Of a stretch of DNA of 64,000 nucleotides, positions 41,718 to 50,841 are shown piece by piece; position 1 is the stretch's first letter; each line of letters starts with the position of its first letter. Position numbers and translations under genes: made by a program. The notes below the pieces were generated by a model. That model saw only the letters and a program-made list of their open reading frames with translations, was not told the DNA's origin and made no database searches. Source of the stretch: Candidatus Binataceae bacterium (GTDB lineage: Bacteria > Desulfobacterota > Binatia > Binatales > Binataceae); NCBI GenBank assembly GCA_035308025.1, contig DATGHL010000012.1:62001-126000 (forward strand), given 5' to 3'.

Positions 41718-42812
41718 ATGGCTGAAGGAATGTCGGCAAAGAAGCGAGGAATACTGCTTTGGGTTTTGCTCGCACTCGTCGTTTTAGTATTTGTCGCGGC
41801 TGCGCTGCTACGGCTGGTGCGCACGAAGCAGGTTGACGCCCGCCTGGTCAATCAACCGATTCCGGTACAGACGATGCCGGCCACGGTCAAAGAAGTGAAC
41901 GAGCTAATTGGCGCGAGCGGCACCATTCAACCGAGCATGCCGGTGACGCTCACGGCCAAGGTCGTCGCGCAAGTCCTGACAGTGCCGGTCGATCTTGGTT
42001 CGATCGTGAGGCCGGGGCAACTCCTGGTCGAGCTCGATCCACGGCTCTATCAAGCCAATCTGACGAGCATGCAGGTAACCTACGAACATGCCAAGAATCA
42101 GGTCGCACGCGAGGAAACCCTCAGGCGCAAAGGGTTTGCCGCCGAGATGGATGTAGAGAATGCGCGCGTCGCCGAAGCGATCGCCTATGCGCAGGTAGTG
42201 AGTGCGCAAATCGACCTGGCCAACACCACCCTCAGGAGTTCCGCGCCCGCGGTTGTGCTCTCGCGTAGCGTCAACCCGGGTGAGATGACCCGGGTGGACG
42301 AGCAGCTTTTCCAGCTCGGCGTGCTCGATCCGGTGCTCTTTGACGCCGCAGTATCCGAGGACAAGATCGGCGCAGTCCACCTCGGCATGGAGGGCGAGGT
42401 CAGAACCGACGCCTTTCAGGGCGAGCTCTTCAGCGGCCTCGTGCAAAAAATCGATTCCCAGGTCGACCCGACCACTCGAACCTTCGGCGCTTATGTGCGC
42501 CTCGCCAACCCTGACCTCAAGCTCAAGAAAGATGTCACGGGTTACGCGCGCCTCAAAGGCCAAAGGATGGCGCTGACGGTGCTTAGTACGGCGGTCGTCA
42601 ACCCGGTCGGCGATCACGCAACGGTGTTCATCGTTGACGGCGATGGCCGCGCCAAAATCCGCGAGGTCCACACCGGATTGACCGTCGGCAACGCCACCGA
42701 AATCCTCTCAGGGCTCGACGAGAACGAGCAGGTGGTAGTCGTCGGCCAATTCGGCCTCCATGATAACGACCGCGTCCGCGTCAATCAGAGCGCGCCGTGG
42801 AACAAGTCGTGA
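41718..42812 (+). CDS. RND-type periplasmic adaptor (membrane fusion protein)
   Basis: The 364-residue protein has one N-terminal membrane helix (ILLWVLLALVVLVFVAAALL, about 12-31) and the HlyD/AcrA-like order: lipoyl half 1 (ASGTIQPSMPVTLTAKVVAQ), with VDLGSIVRPGQLLVELDPRL, a short helical hairpin (about 115-160), lipoyl half 2, a beta-barrel (FDAAVSEDKIGAVHLGMEGE), and a membrane-proximal domain (TVGNATEILSGLDENEQVVV). Adaptors join an inner-membrane pump with a TolC-type channel. A TolC-like gene follows, but no RND or ABC pump gene does. A second ATG four codons in is possible. Confidence 0.9.
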   Translation: MAEGMSAKKRGILLWVLLALVVLVFVAAALLRLVRTKQVDARLVNQPIPVQTMPATVKEVNELIGASGTIQPSMPVTLTAKVVAQVLTVPVDLGSIVRPGQLLVELDPRLYQANLTSMQVTYEHAKNQVAREETLRRKGFAAEMDVENARVAEAIAYAQVVSAQIDLANTTLRSSAPAVVLSRSVNPGEMTRVDEQLFQLGVLDPVLFDAAVSEDKIGAVHLGMEGEVRTDAFQGELFSGLVQKIDSQVDPTTRTFGAYVRLANPDLKLKKDVTGYARLKGQRMALTVLSTAVVNPVGDHATVFIVDGDGRAKIREVHTGLTVGNATEILSGLDENEQVVVVGQFGLHDNDRVRVNQSAPWNKS

Positions 42813-42838
42813 GAGGGAGCCTGCGTCGAGTCGTGAAC

Positions 42839-44206
42839 ATGAAATCGTCTCACCTGCTGGCGTTGATTCTGATGGTGGGCTTTGCCGGTCATGCACTCGC
42901 GGCGTGGCCGGCGCAATTGAGCCTGCACGAGTGTATCGATGAGGCGCTCGACAAGAGCCCGGACCTGGCTTCCAGCCGCCACATGATCGAAGCGGCGCGC
43001 GCGGATATTACCAAGAAGCGCGGCACCCTGATGCCCTATCTGGCCGCGCAAGCCAGCGCCTACGTCGTCAATGGTCAGCCGGTAAACGAGTTTTCAGTGC
43101 TCAATCTCTTCAACGCCGCAACCGGAGTCACGACGCACAATCACGCCAATTGGGATCCGCTCTCGATCCAGGAATTTCTGCTTACTTATCCCCTCTTCTA
43201 CGAGGGCAGCCTGATGGGACTGAATGACCCGCCGGCGGTAGCGTCGTCACGGGCGACCATGACGGAGCAGCAGGCGGTGGCGCTGGTCAATGAGCAAAAG
43301 GTGATTTTCAACGTGGTTTCGGCCTACGTTAATGTGGCGTCGTTCGAGGATCAGCTCGCGCTGCAGGAGCAGATCGTCGCCGGCTACCAGAGGCAGTTCG
43401 ACATTGTCGAGACGCAGCGGCAACTCGGCTTAAAGCTGCCGAAAGATGTCGAGATCGCACGCGGGCAGTTGCAATCGGCGACGGATGCGGCCGAGTCGCT
43501 CCGTCAAAGCGCGCTGTCGTATAAAATCCAGTTGGCTGAGCTGATGGGCCGGGGCGCCGATCGGACGCTCGAAATTGAGCCCACCCCTCCGCCGATGCCG
43601 CAACTGGCGCCGCTCGACGAGTTTTTGGCCCAGGTGATGCCCAATAATCCGTCGCTGATGGTGGACGAAGCCAAGATCGAGGTTGCTCGCCAACAGGTTC
43701 GGGTGGACAAGGTGGCTCAGTGGCCGATCGCCAACCTGAATACCAATTTCGCCACCGGCCAGGACCTCGAGCACTTCAACGGCAGCTCGCGCTTTCCGCG
43801 CCCGGTGCTCTACGAATCTTACATAACGATCACGATGCCGCTGTGGGATTTTGGCCAGCGTCGCGCTGCTGAGCACGAATCCGACGAGAACCTCGCCGTC
43901 TCCAAAGAGACGTTAAAAGCTACGGCCGAAACCCTGCGGACGTCCATCACCCAGGTCTACGGACAAATCAGCGCCTACGAACGCACCACGGCCGCACTGG
44001 AAGCGAGTTATCTGGAGCTCGAACGGGAAAGTGATCTGACGCGGGCGCAGCGCCAGGCCGGGGTTGCCGACGAGCTTTCTCTGGTAGCGGCAAAACTCGC
44101 CGAGGACAACGCCAAATTGGCGGTAATCAGCGAGCAACTCGAGGAACAACTGCAGTATGCGTCGCTGCAGAATCTGGCCGGCGGCAACTGGTCCTGGGTC
44201 GAATAG
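42839..44206 (+). CDS. TolC-family outer membrane efflux protein
   Basis: The 455-residue protein starts with a signal peptide (MKSSHLLALILMVGFAGHAL, AAWPA) and has the internally duplicated OEP family pattern (PF02321): LSLHECIDEALDKSPDLASS near the N-terminus and QVMPNNPSLMVDEAKIEVAR in the second half, each followed by long helices (RQLGLKLPKDVEIARGQLQS). The strand-forming SYITITMPLWDFGQRRA segment is a typical OEP beta region. It forms the outer-membrane channel for the adaptor encoded 26 bases before. The ATG at 42839 is chosen for the signal peptide; a GTG at 42797 that overlaps the adaptor gene is possible. Confidence 0.9.
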   Translation: MKSSHLLALILMVGFAGHALAAWPAQLSLHECIDEALDKSPDLASSRHMIEAARADITKKRGTLMPYLAAQASAYVVNGQPVNEFSVLNLFNAATGVTTHNHANWDPLSIQEFLLTYPLFYEGSLMGLNDPPAVASSRATMTEQQAVALVNEQKVIFNVVSAYVNVASFEDQLALQEQIVAGYQRQFDIVETQRQLGLKLPKDVEIARGQLQSATDAAESLRQSALSYKIQLAELMGRGADRTLEIEPTPPPMPQLAPLDEFLAQVMPNNPSLMVDEAKIEVARQQVRVDKVAQWPIANLNTNFATGQDLEHFNGSSRFPRPVLYESYITITMPLWDFGQRRAAEHESDENLAVSKETLKATAETLRTSITQVYGQISAYERTTAALEASYLELERESDLTRAQRQAGVADELSLVAAKLAEDNAKLAVISEQLEEQLQYASLQNLAGGNWSWVE

Positions 44207-44254
44207 TGCGGCGACTACAAAGCGCCGCCCTGCGACGATGAAAAAAGTGCGGCC

Positions 44255-45745
44255 GTGAAGCAATCCCATCTGATCGCCAAGAATATTCTGGCGAGCGGTG
44301 GCGCCACGGCAGTCGCGGGCCTGCTCCAGCTCGCCATCATCATTATCGTAGCGCGCAACGTTTCGGTCGCCGATTTCGGCGCCTACTCGTTCATGCTCGC
44401 CTTTTGCTTTGTGATTTTCCGGATCGCTGACGGCGGCCTGAGCATCATCCTCACGCGCGACCTTGCTATCGAACCGGCAAAGATCCAGGAGGTCTTGGGC
44501 GCGACCCTCGGACTCGCCTGGGTGATGAGCTTCGGGGCAACGCTGCTGATGGCCGCGGTCATCCCGTTTTTTCACTTCAGCCGCGAGCTCTCGATACTGG
44601 TCGCTCTGATGGGCGTCGAGGGGCTGGGGCAGTTTATCTGCGGATGCTGGGGCGCGGTGATGCGCTCGCAGGAGGATTACGAGAATAACGCCCTGGGCTT
44701 CGTCATGCACAAGATGGTGGCGCTGGCGGTGGTGAGCGCGGCGATGATGCTGCATTACGGGCTACCGGGCGTGGTGGCCGGGCACCTGACGGGATCGCTG
44801 GTGCAATGGTGGTTTTATCGGTGGAAGGTGACCCGCGATTACGGCCGCCCGCGGATGCGCCTTGATTTTGCGGCGTGGAAATATCTGATTCGCGAGTCGA
44901 TTCCGGTCGGCGCCGCCAACGCGGTGCGGATCTTCGCCGATCAAGCCGACATCATCGTCCTCACGCTGCTGGCTGGGGCGACCGCGGTCGGGCTGTTCAG
45001 CGGACCTTTCAAAATCGCGACCGGTTTGCGCTTTCTGCCACAGGCGCTGGTTTTGCCCCTGATTCCCTTGTACTCGCGCTCAGCGGTGGGCGCCGGCGAG
45101 CGCCCAGCATTTCGCGAGGCCTACGAACGCAGTGTCAAAACCTTCGCGCTGATGGGCTTTCCGTTCGCGGTACTGTTTGCGCTCTGCCCGGGGGTCCTTA
45201 CGGTCGGACTGCTGGGTGCGAGCTATCGCGCCGCCGCCCCGGCGATGCGCCTGCTGAGCGTCGGCCTCTGGCTGGCCTTCCTGACCACGCCGTTTCCGTT
45301 TCTGCTGACCGCACTCGGCCGCCAGCGTTTCCTGTTTGTCACTTCGACGGCCGCGCTGGTCGTGCGTGTCGCGCTGGACTTGATTCTGGTGCGGTACTTC
45401 AACTTTCTGGGGCCGTGTATCGCACTGATGGTTTCCGAGTCGCTGGTGCTGGCGGCGTGGATCGGCGGCGTCTGGGAAGCCGGCTTTGCGCTGAATTCGG
45501 TCGCAATTATCTGGCCCCCGTGCGTCGCCAGCGTGGCGATGGGCGCATTCTTATATTTGCTCCATCCGCAGTCGTTGTTAGCGCTGGCGCCGCTGGCGCT
45601 GGCGGGCGGTACAATCTATATGTTCATTGTGATCAGGCTGGGCGGCGTTTCCCCCACCGAGATGGGGCTGCTGCGCGAGAGCGCCGACTTCATCCGGCCG
45701 TGGCTGGCGCAGCGCCTCGGCCAGCTTCGCGGCAAAGCGTTATAA
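44255..45745 (+). CDS. Wzx-like polysaccharide flippase (MOP superfamily)
   Basis: The 496-residue protein is very hydrophobic with 12-14 membrane helices. It begins with the Wzx/RfbX pattern: LIAKNILASGGATAVAGLLQ, then LAIIIIVARNVSVADFGAYS, the VADFGxYS motif being typical of polysaccharide biosynthesis flippases (PF01943/PF13440). IPVGAANAVRIFADQADIIV and LTLLAGATAVGLFSGPFKIA mark the second lobe. Such proteins move undecaprenyl-linked sugar units across the membrane. No sugar-nucleotide or Wzy gene lies beside it, so its substrate is open. It starts at a GTG 48 bases after the TolC-like gene and converges on tatD. Confidence 0.85.
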   Translation: MKQSHLIAKNILASGGATAVAGLLQLAIIIIVARNVSVADFGAYSFMLAFCFVIFRIADGGLSIILTRDLAIEPAKIQEVLGATLGLAWVMSFGATLLMAAVIPFFHFSRELSILVALMGVEGLGQFICGCWGAVMRSQEDYENNALGFVMHKMVALAVVSAAMMLHYGLPGVVAGHLTGSLVQWWFYRWKVTRDYGRPRMRLDFAAWKYLIRESIPVGAANAVRIFADQADIIVLTLLAGATAVGLFSGPFKIATGLRFLPQALVLPLIPLYSRSAVGAGERPAFREAYERSVKTFALMGFPFAVLFALCPGVLTVGLLGASYRAAAPAMRLLSVGLWLAFLTTPFPFLLTALGRQRFLFVTSTAALVVRVALDLILVRYFNFLGPCIALMVSESLVLAAWIGGVWEAGFALNSVAIIWPPCVASVAMGAFLYLLHPQSLLALAPLALAGGTIYMFIVIRLGGVSPTEMGLLRESADFIRPWLAQRLGQLRGKAL

Positions 45746-45754
45746 TTCGGCGCT

Positions 45755-46537
45755 TTATGTAGCGAGAAACAGGCGGGCGACGTTGGTGGTGATTATCGCG
45801 GCGAGCGCCGCGGAATCAACGCCGCGTAAACCGGCCAAAACTTCGAGCGTGCGCATGACAAAGGCCGGCTCGTTACGTTTCCCGCGATACGGCTCGGGCG
45901 CGAGATAGGGCGCGTCAGTCTCGATCATAATCCTGTCGTCGGGCACGACCGTCGCCGCGATGCGACTCGTGGCGGCGTTGCGAAAAGTCACGATGCCCGA
46001 GAACGAGATATGGAAGCCGAGCGCGAGGAAACGGCGGGCCGCCTCCGTGTCGCCGGTGAAGCAATGAATCACGCCGCCGCGCGGCGGTATCCCGACCTCT
46101 TCGACGATTTCGCGGACGCGTGTTTCGGCGTCGCGGCAATGGATCACGATGGGCTGGCCGAGCTCGGCGGCCAGCTCGAGATGACGCCGCAGCGCCGCTT
46201 CCTGCGCCTCGTGCGGCGAGTGCAGGTAATGGAAATCGAGGCCGCTTTCACCGATCGCGACGACGCGCCGGGAGCGTGCCAGATCGCGCAGCTCGTCGAG
46301 TCGCGCCGCGTCGCAATCCTTGGCGTCGTGCGGGTGGACGCCGATTACCGCATAAACGCTGTCGTTGCGCTCGGCGATTTCGACGGTGCGGCGATCGGTC
46401 TCGATTGTGCCGATCGCGCCCACTGAGATAATCGTCTCGACGCCCGCCGCGCGCGCGCGGGCGATTACGGCTTCGACGTCTTCGCGCAGACGCGGGTCGG
46501 CGAGATGGCAGTGGCTATCGGGGACGGAAAAAATCAA
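45755..46537 (-). CDS. tatD: TatD-family metal-dependent DNase
   Basis: The 260-residue TIM-barrel hydrolase shows DSHCHLADPRL (metal histidines, about 7-17), AVIGVHPHDAKD, GESGLDFHYLHSP (about 97-109) with the metal glutamate, VIHCRDAE, GVIHCFTGDTE and ETDAPYLAPEPYRGKRNEP, all family signatures. TatD enzymes act as 3'-5' exonucleases or deoxyribonucleases in repair. It begins at a TTG that overlaps the metG stop (TTGA). It is the last gene of the minus-strand run beginning with tsaD. Confidence 0.93.
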   Translation of the reverse strand: MIFSVPDSHCHLADPRLREDVEAVIARARAAGVETIISVGAIGTIETDRRTVEIAERNDSVYAVIGVHPHDAKDCDAARLDELRDLARSRRVVAIGESGLDFHYLHSPHEAQEAALRRHLELAAELGQPIVIHCRDAETRVREIVEEVGIPPRGGVIHCFTGDTEAARRFLALGFHISFSGIVTFRNAATSRIAATVVPDDRIMIETDAPYLAPEPYRGKRNEPAFVMRTLEVLAGLRGVDSAALAAIITTNVARLFLAT

Positions 46538-48219
46538 GCTTTGGCTTTCTCGATACGCGGGAAAAGCGCGACCGGCGGATTGACCTTATGGCCGAGCTTC
46601 AAGCCTTCGCCATAGGGCTTGCGCGCAGTCTCCTCATCGACGTTGAGCATCGCGAAGATTTTTTGTGCGGTCACCGGCATGAAGGGTTCGAGGGTGTTCG
46701 CGAGAACACGCACCGCTTCTGTCAGATTTGCGAGGATCACTTGAACGCGTGCTGGATCTGTTTTGAATAGTGTGAATGGCACCGTCATCGCAACGTACTT
46801 ATTGGCAAAATCGAGCATCTTCCATATTTCCTCAAGTGCACGGTTGAAGCTTAGCTGATCGACTAGTTTTCCGACCGTGGCGGGCTGGTCTGTGAAAACA
46901 CCGCAAAGATGAAGGTCGATGTATCCCGGAGGTCCTATATCTATCGGTGGAGTCTGATGGAGCGATGTCAGTGTCGACATAATAGCCGGATTTGCCGGAG
47001 TGGGGCCAAGAGGGTCACCGAACTTGGGTCTCGCTTTTACGTCCAAGCTGGCCAAGAGAGAAGGATCTGTTGGCAAACTCTTGATCTCGCTGCTGAAATA
47101 ATTCCGCGCCATCGTCAGGACACGACTCACGAGATTGCCGAGGTTGTTGGCGAGGTCAGCGTTGTAACGCTCGGTCAGCCGCTCCTCGGAAAAATCGCCG
47201 TCGAGACCGTAGGCCATCTCGCGCATCACGAAGTAGCGCAGCACGTCGGGGCCGAAGGATTGTTCATAGGCGACCGGATCGCGCACGTTGCCGGAACTTT
47301 TCGACATGCGCGAGCCGCCAAAGTTGAGCCAGCCGTGGACGTTGAGATGCTTGAAAAAAAGCCCGTCGAAGCCCGCCGCCAGCACCATCGGTGGCCAGTA
47401 AACCGCATGGGTCTTGAGGATGTCCTTGCCAATGAAGTGTTCGGTATGGGGAAAGACCTCGCGCATGTAGCGGTCGATATCGCCCGAGTCGGTGGCCGGT
47501 TTGCTGACGTAGGTCCAGAAGGCGTCGTACCAGACGTAGGTCACATAGCGATCGTCGAAGGGAATTTCGATGCCCCAGTCCATCCGCGTTTTAGGCCGCG
47601 AGATGCAGAGATCGGCGAGTGGTTCGGCGAGCATGTTGAGCGCCTCATTGCGGTAGCGCTCGGGCCGGATAAAATCGGGATGATCGTGGATATGGCGGAG
47701 CACGGCCTCGCGATACTTGTCGATCTTGAGAAAATAGTTGCCCTCGTTGATCAGCTCGACCTTTTTGTTATGTACGGGACAAATACTATCGGGCAATAAT
47801 TCCTTCTCGGTATAGAAGCGCTCGCAATCGACGCAGTAGAGCCCAGCGTAATCGCGGAAGTAGATATCGCCGCGCGCATAGGTCCGGGTCAGCATCGCCT
47901 GGACGAATTTTTCATGCACCGGATCGGTCGTGCGCACCCAGTAATCGAAGCTGACGTTGAGACCGGCGAAGGCGGCGCGGAACAGCTCGCTCATCTGATC
48001 GGTATAGACCTTGGGCGCGAGTCCCTGGGCGAGCGCGGCGCGGCGAATCTTGTCGCCGTGCTCGTCGGTGCCGCTGAGAAAGGTCACCTGCTCGCGGCCG
48101 ACCCGCCGCCGTTGGTAGCGGGCGAAAACGTCGGCGGCGAGCGCTTCGTAGGCGCTGCCGACGTGCGGCGCGCCGTTGCAATAGAAGATTGCGGTCGTGA
48201 TATGGACGCGCTGAGGCAT
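46534..48219 (-). CDS. metG: Methionyl-tRNA synthetase
   Basis: The 561-residue class I synthetase charges tRNA-Met. Its HIGH-type motif is NGAPHVGSAYEALAADVFAR (about 15-34), the KMSKS-type loop is SRMSKSSGNVRDPV (about 298-311), and a zinc knuckle lies in YCVDCERFYTEKELLPDSIC, then PVHNKKVELINEGNYFLKI. The anticodon-binding helical domain follows; the protein ends soon after, without the C-terminal dimerisation (EMAP-like) domain. The ATG at 48219 matches the conserved start MPQRVHITTAIFY; the frame upstream overlaps ricT with no conserved content. Confidence 0.95.
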   Translation of the reverse strand: MPQRVHITTAIFYCNGAPHVGSAYEALAADVFARYQRRRVGREQVTFLSGTDEHGDKIRRAALAQGLAPKVYTDQMSELFRAAFAGLNVSFDYWVRTTDPVHEKFVQAMLTRTYARGDIYFRDYAGLYCVDCERFYTEKELLPDSICPVHNKKVELINEGNYFLKIDKYREAVLRHIHDHPDFIRPERYRNEALNMLAEPLADLCISRPKTRMDWGIEIPFDDRYVTYVWYDAFWTYVSKPATDSGDIDRYMREVFPHTEHFIGKDILKTHAVYWPPMVLAAGFDGLFFKHLNVHGWLNFGGSRMSKSSGNVRDPVAYEQSFGPDVLRYFVMREMAYGLDGDFSEERLTERYNADLANNLGNLVSRVLTMARNYFSSEIKSLPTDPSLLASLDVKARPKFGDPLGPTPANPAIMSTLTSLHQTPPIDIGPPGYIDLHLCGVFTDQPATVGKLVDQLSFNRALEEIWKMLDFANKYVAMTVPFTLFKTDPARVQVILANLTEAVRVLANTLEPFMPVTAQKIFAMLNVDEETARKPYGEGLKLGHKVNPPVALFPRIEKAKA

Positions 48220-48236
48220 AGGTAATCGGCGCTGCT

Positions 48237-49106
48237 TTAGGAGGCGGGCGGCGCTTCTTTCGGACGGCGCGCGTCGACGAGGTCTTCGAGCGTCGCCTCG
48301 ACGAAACTGCCGTCGCTCTCGAGCTGGATCATGACGGTCTGCTTGAGGATATTCTGGCGCGTAACTTTGCCGTCGCCTTTTACCGATTCGACGCGCTTGC
48401 CGAGATTCGGCAGGGCGCGCTTGAGTTCGACATACGTCGCATATTCGTATTTCAGGCAGCACTTGAGCCGGCCGCACATCCCGGCGAGCCGCGAGGGGTT
48501 GAGCGCCAGACCCTGATCGCGCGCCATCTTGACCGTCACGGTGTCGAAGTCGCGCAGGAAGGATGAGCAGCAGAGCTCGCGGCCGCACGGCCCGAGACCG
48601 CCGGTGACTTTGGTCTCGTCGCGCGCGCCGATCTGCTTCATCTCGACGCGCACGCGCAGCGTGTTGGCGAGGTCGCGGACGAGATCGCGGAAGTCGATCC
48701 GATTTTCGGCGACGAAGTAGAAGAGCGCCTTGCGCCCGTCCAGCGTGTAGTCCGCCTTAACCAGCTTCATCTCGAGGCGGCGTTCCCGGATACGGGTGAC
48801 GCATAGACGCTCGGCCTCCGCTTCGTGCGCGAGCTTGTCCTCCTCGACGCGATAATCCCGATCGTTGGCGATCCGCGTAACGCTTCTAAGCGAGCGGAGA
48901 TCGAGTGTGCGGGCGGGCTCATGCGGAGCGAGCTCAACGGTTCCCAGACGCGCGCCGTTTTCGGTGTCGACCAGCACGCGATCCCCGCGCCGGAGCGCAA
49001 AAGCCGGCGCCAGGTAATTGTAGAGATGACCGGTGGGTTGCAGGCTGACCGCGACGATTTTGGGCGAATTATCTGGGGTCTCGAAGGGATCGATGTCAGC
49101 AGCCAC
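48237..49106 (-). CDS. ricT: PSP1-domain protein RicT (YaaT-like)
   Basis: The 289-residue protein has the PSP1 domain (about 15-110: VAVSLQPTGHLYNYLAPAFA, GDRVLVDTENGARLGTVELA) and the cysteine-rich centre GGLGPCGRELCCSSFLRDFD and MCGRLKCCLKYE (about 168-220). In Bacillus subtilis RicT works with RicA and RicF, a complex binding [4Fe-4S] clusters and aiding RNase Y-dependent RNA processing; rny is also present in this window. It begins at a GTG overlapping the holB stop by one base and lies 17 bases before metG, the common order holB-ricT-metG-tatD. Confidence 0.9.
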   Translation of the reverse strand: MAADIDPFETPDNSPKIVAVSLQPTGHLYNYLAPAFALRRGDRVLVDTENGARLGTVELAPHEPARTLDLRSLRSVTRIANDRDYRVEEDKLAHEAEAERLCVTRIRERRLEMKLVKADYTLDGRKALFYFVAENRIDFRDLVRDLANTLRVRVEMKQIGARDETKVTGGLGPCGRELCCSSFLRDFDTVTVKMARDQGLALNPSRLAGMCGRLKCCLKYEYATYVELKRALPNLGKRVESVKGDGKVTRQNILKQTVMIQLESDGSFVEATLEDLVDARRPKEAPPAS

Positions 49107-50179
49107 TATTCACCTCTGAGGGCGGCGCTCGCCGCCATCCACCATTGCTCGGCCTGGAGGCGTGAATTGGCCATCGCTTCGATCGCGGCGCGCGCTGCCA
49201 GCGCGCGCGCGGCGAGTCCCGCGATCGTGGAAACTTCGAGTTGGAGAGCGAGTTGCGCCATCATCTTCGCGGTGGTTGGGGCTGACGCCTCCGGCACCGT
49301 CCCGAGCAGTTTGCACGATAGCACCTCGGCGAGCAGGCGCGCGATCAGCTCGAAGTTGTCGGCAGCCTGCTCGCGTCCGCCGAAGAATTCCTGGGCGAGC
49401 GCCTGGACGCCGTCGAAGCCGAGCGCGCGGGCGCGGCTGAGCGCCGCCAGCAAATCCTCGGCCGGCGGCGACTCGCCCTCGGCGAGTTCGAACGCGCGGC
49501 TGACGCTGCCGCGCGCGAGACGGGAGATCGCGTTTGCGCGATCGGCATCGAGCCCGCCGCGCGCAACCAGGATCGCCGCCACTTCCGCGGTCTCGAGCGG
49601 CGCAAAACGGATCGGCCGCGTGCGCGACCGGATCGTGTCGAGCAGCGCCCGTTCGCTGTCGCTGACCAGAAAGATCAGGGTCGCCCCGGGCGGCTCTTCA
49701 AGCGTCTTGAGCAGCGCATTCTGCGCGGGCAGGTTCAGGGTCTCGGCGTCGTCGATGATCGCGACGCGGCGCGGACCGCGCGCCGGCCGCACGCCCAGAT
49801 GATCGATGAGGCCGCGTACCTGCTCGATGAGGACGTCTGAACGATTCGCGGCGCGGGCGATGTAGGCATAGTCCGGATGTACGCCAGTCGCGATCTGGAC
49901 GCAGGCTTCGCAGCAAGCGCATCTGAGGGCGGGAGTGGCGGCGCTGCGTCCGCGACCGGCCCCCTGCGGCTCGCGCACCGGACAACTCACGACAGTGCAG
50001 CAAAAGCCCGGTCCTGGCGCACGTTCGCACAGGATACTGTGCGCGAAGCCCTGTGCGATCAAAGCCTTGCCGACGCCGTGCGGCCCGGCGAGGAGGTAGG
50101 CATGGGAGGGCCGTCGTTCGAGCTCGCGCGCGAGGCCGGCCACGAGTTCGCGATTTCCCGCGAGGGCGGCGAAACTCAT
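49106..50179 (-). CDS. holB: DNA polymerase III delta' subunit
   Basis: The 357-residue clamp-loader subunit shows the Walker-A-like LLAGPHGVGKALIAQGFAHS (about 29-48), a zinc module with cysteines in CCTVVSC and CACCEAC (about 59-95), longer than usual owing to a glycine/arginine-rich insertion, then ALLKTLEEPPGATLIFLVSD (about 155-174) and a SRTRPIRFAPL arginine finger. Delta' helps load the beta clamp. The ATG at 50179 overlaps the tmk stop (ATGA). Its frame is open much further upstream inside tmk without conserved content. Confidence 0.9.
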   Translation of the reverse strand: MSFAALAGNRELVAGLARELERRPSHAYLLAGPHGVGKALIAQGFAHSILCERAPGPGFCCTVVSCPVREPQGAGRGRSAATPALRCACCEACVQIATGVHPDYAYIARAANRSDVLIEQVRGLIDHLGVRPARGPRRVAIIDDAETLNLPAQNALLKTLEEPPGATLIFLVSDSERALLDTIRSRTRPIRFAPLETAEVAAILVARGGLDADRANAISRLARGSVSRAFELAEGESPPAEDLLAALSRARALGFDGVQALAQEFFGGREQAADNFELIARLLAEVLSCKLLGTVPEASAPTTAKMMAQLALQLEVSTIAGLAARALAARAAIEAMANSRLQAEQWWMAASAALRGE

Positions 50180-50841
50180 GACGGCTCCAAACGCAGCGTC
50201 ACCGCGCGCAGAATCGCCGCGCTGACGGCGTCGGCGGACAGCGTCGCGTCGATCACCGTGACGCGCGCCGGCTCTGCGTGCGCGATCGCGAGAAAGCCCT
50301 CGCGCACCCGCCGATGGAATTCCAACTGCTCGCCTTCGAAGCGATCGGGCTTGATGCCGGCCGTTTGGCGAGCGGACGCGGCGCCGCCGGTTTGGCGCGC
50401 GCGCGTGCGGGCGAGTCCGAGCTCGACCGGACAATCGAGCACAAAAGTCAGGTCCGGCGCCGTCGCGTTACTGGCAAGGCGGTTGAGCTCGTCGAGCAAT
50501 CGCCGATCGAAGCCGCGGCCATAGCCCTGATAGGCGACGGTCGAATCGGAGTAGCGATCCGAGATCACGATTGTGCCCGCGGCCAGCGCGGGCTCAAGTT
50601 TTTCGCGCACGTGCTGCGCGCGATCCGCCAGTACCAGCAGGAGTTCGGCGGCAGGTTCGAGCGCGACCGCGGGGTCGAGGAAGATCGTCCGAATCACGAC
50701 GCCGGCGCGCGTGCCGCCGGGCTCGCGGGTCGTCGCGGGAGCATAGCCCAGGGCCCGCAGGCGGTCGGCGAGGATCGCCGCCTGCGTGGTCTTGCCCGAG
50801 CCTTCGACCCCTTCGAGCGTGATGAAGAGTCCGCGCGCCAT
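50176..50841 (-). CDS. tmk: Thymidylate kinase
   Basis: The 221-residue kinase phosphorylates dTMP to dTDP. Its P-loop is LEGVEGSGKTTQAAILADRL (about 9-28), the DR(Y/x) motif ISDRYSDSTVAYQGYGRGFD (about 93-112), and the lid region around RTRARQTGGAASARQ (about 145-160), which has an insertion. EPGGTRAGVVIR is the substrate loop. It overlaps pilD by one base (TGATG) and holB by four. Confidence 0.93.
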   Translation of the reverse strand: MARGLFITLEGVEGSGKTTQAAILADRLRALGYAPATTREPGGTRAGVVIRTIFLDPAVALEPAAELLLVLADRAQHVREKLEPALAAGTIVISDRYSDSTVAYQGYGRGFDRRLLDELNRLASNATAPDLTFVLDCPVELGLARTRARQTGGAASARQTAGIKPDRFEGEQLEFHRRVREGFLAIAHAEPARVTVIDATLSADAVSAAILRAVTLRLEPS

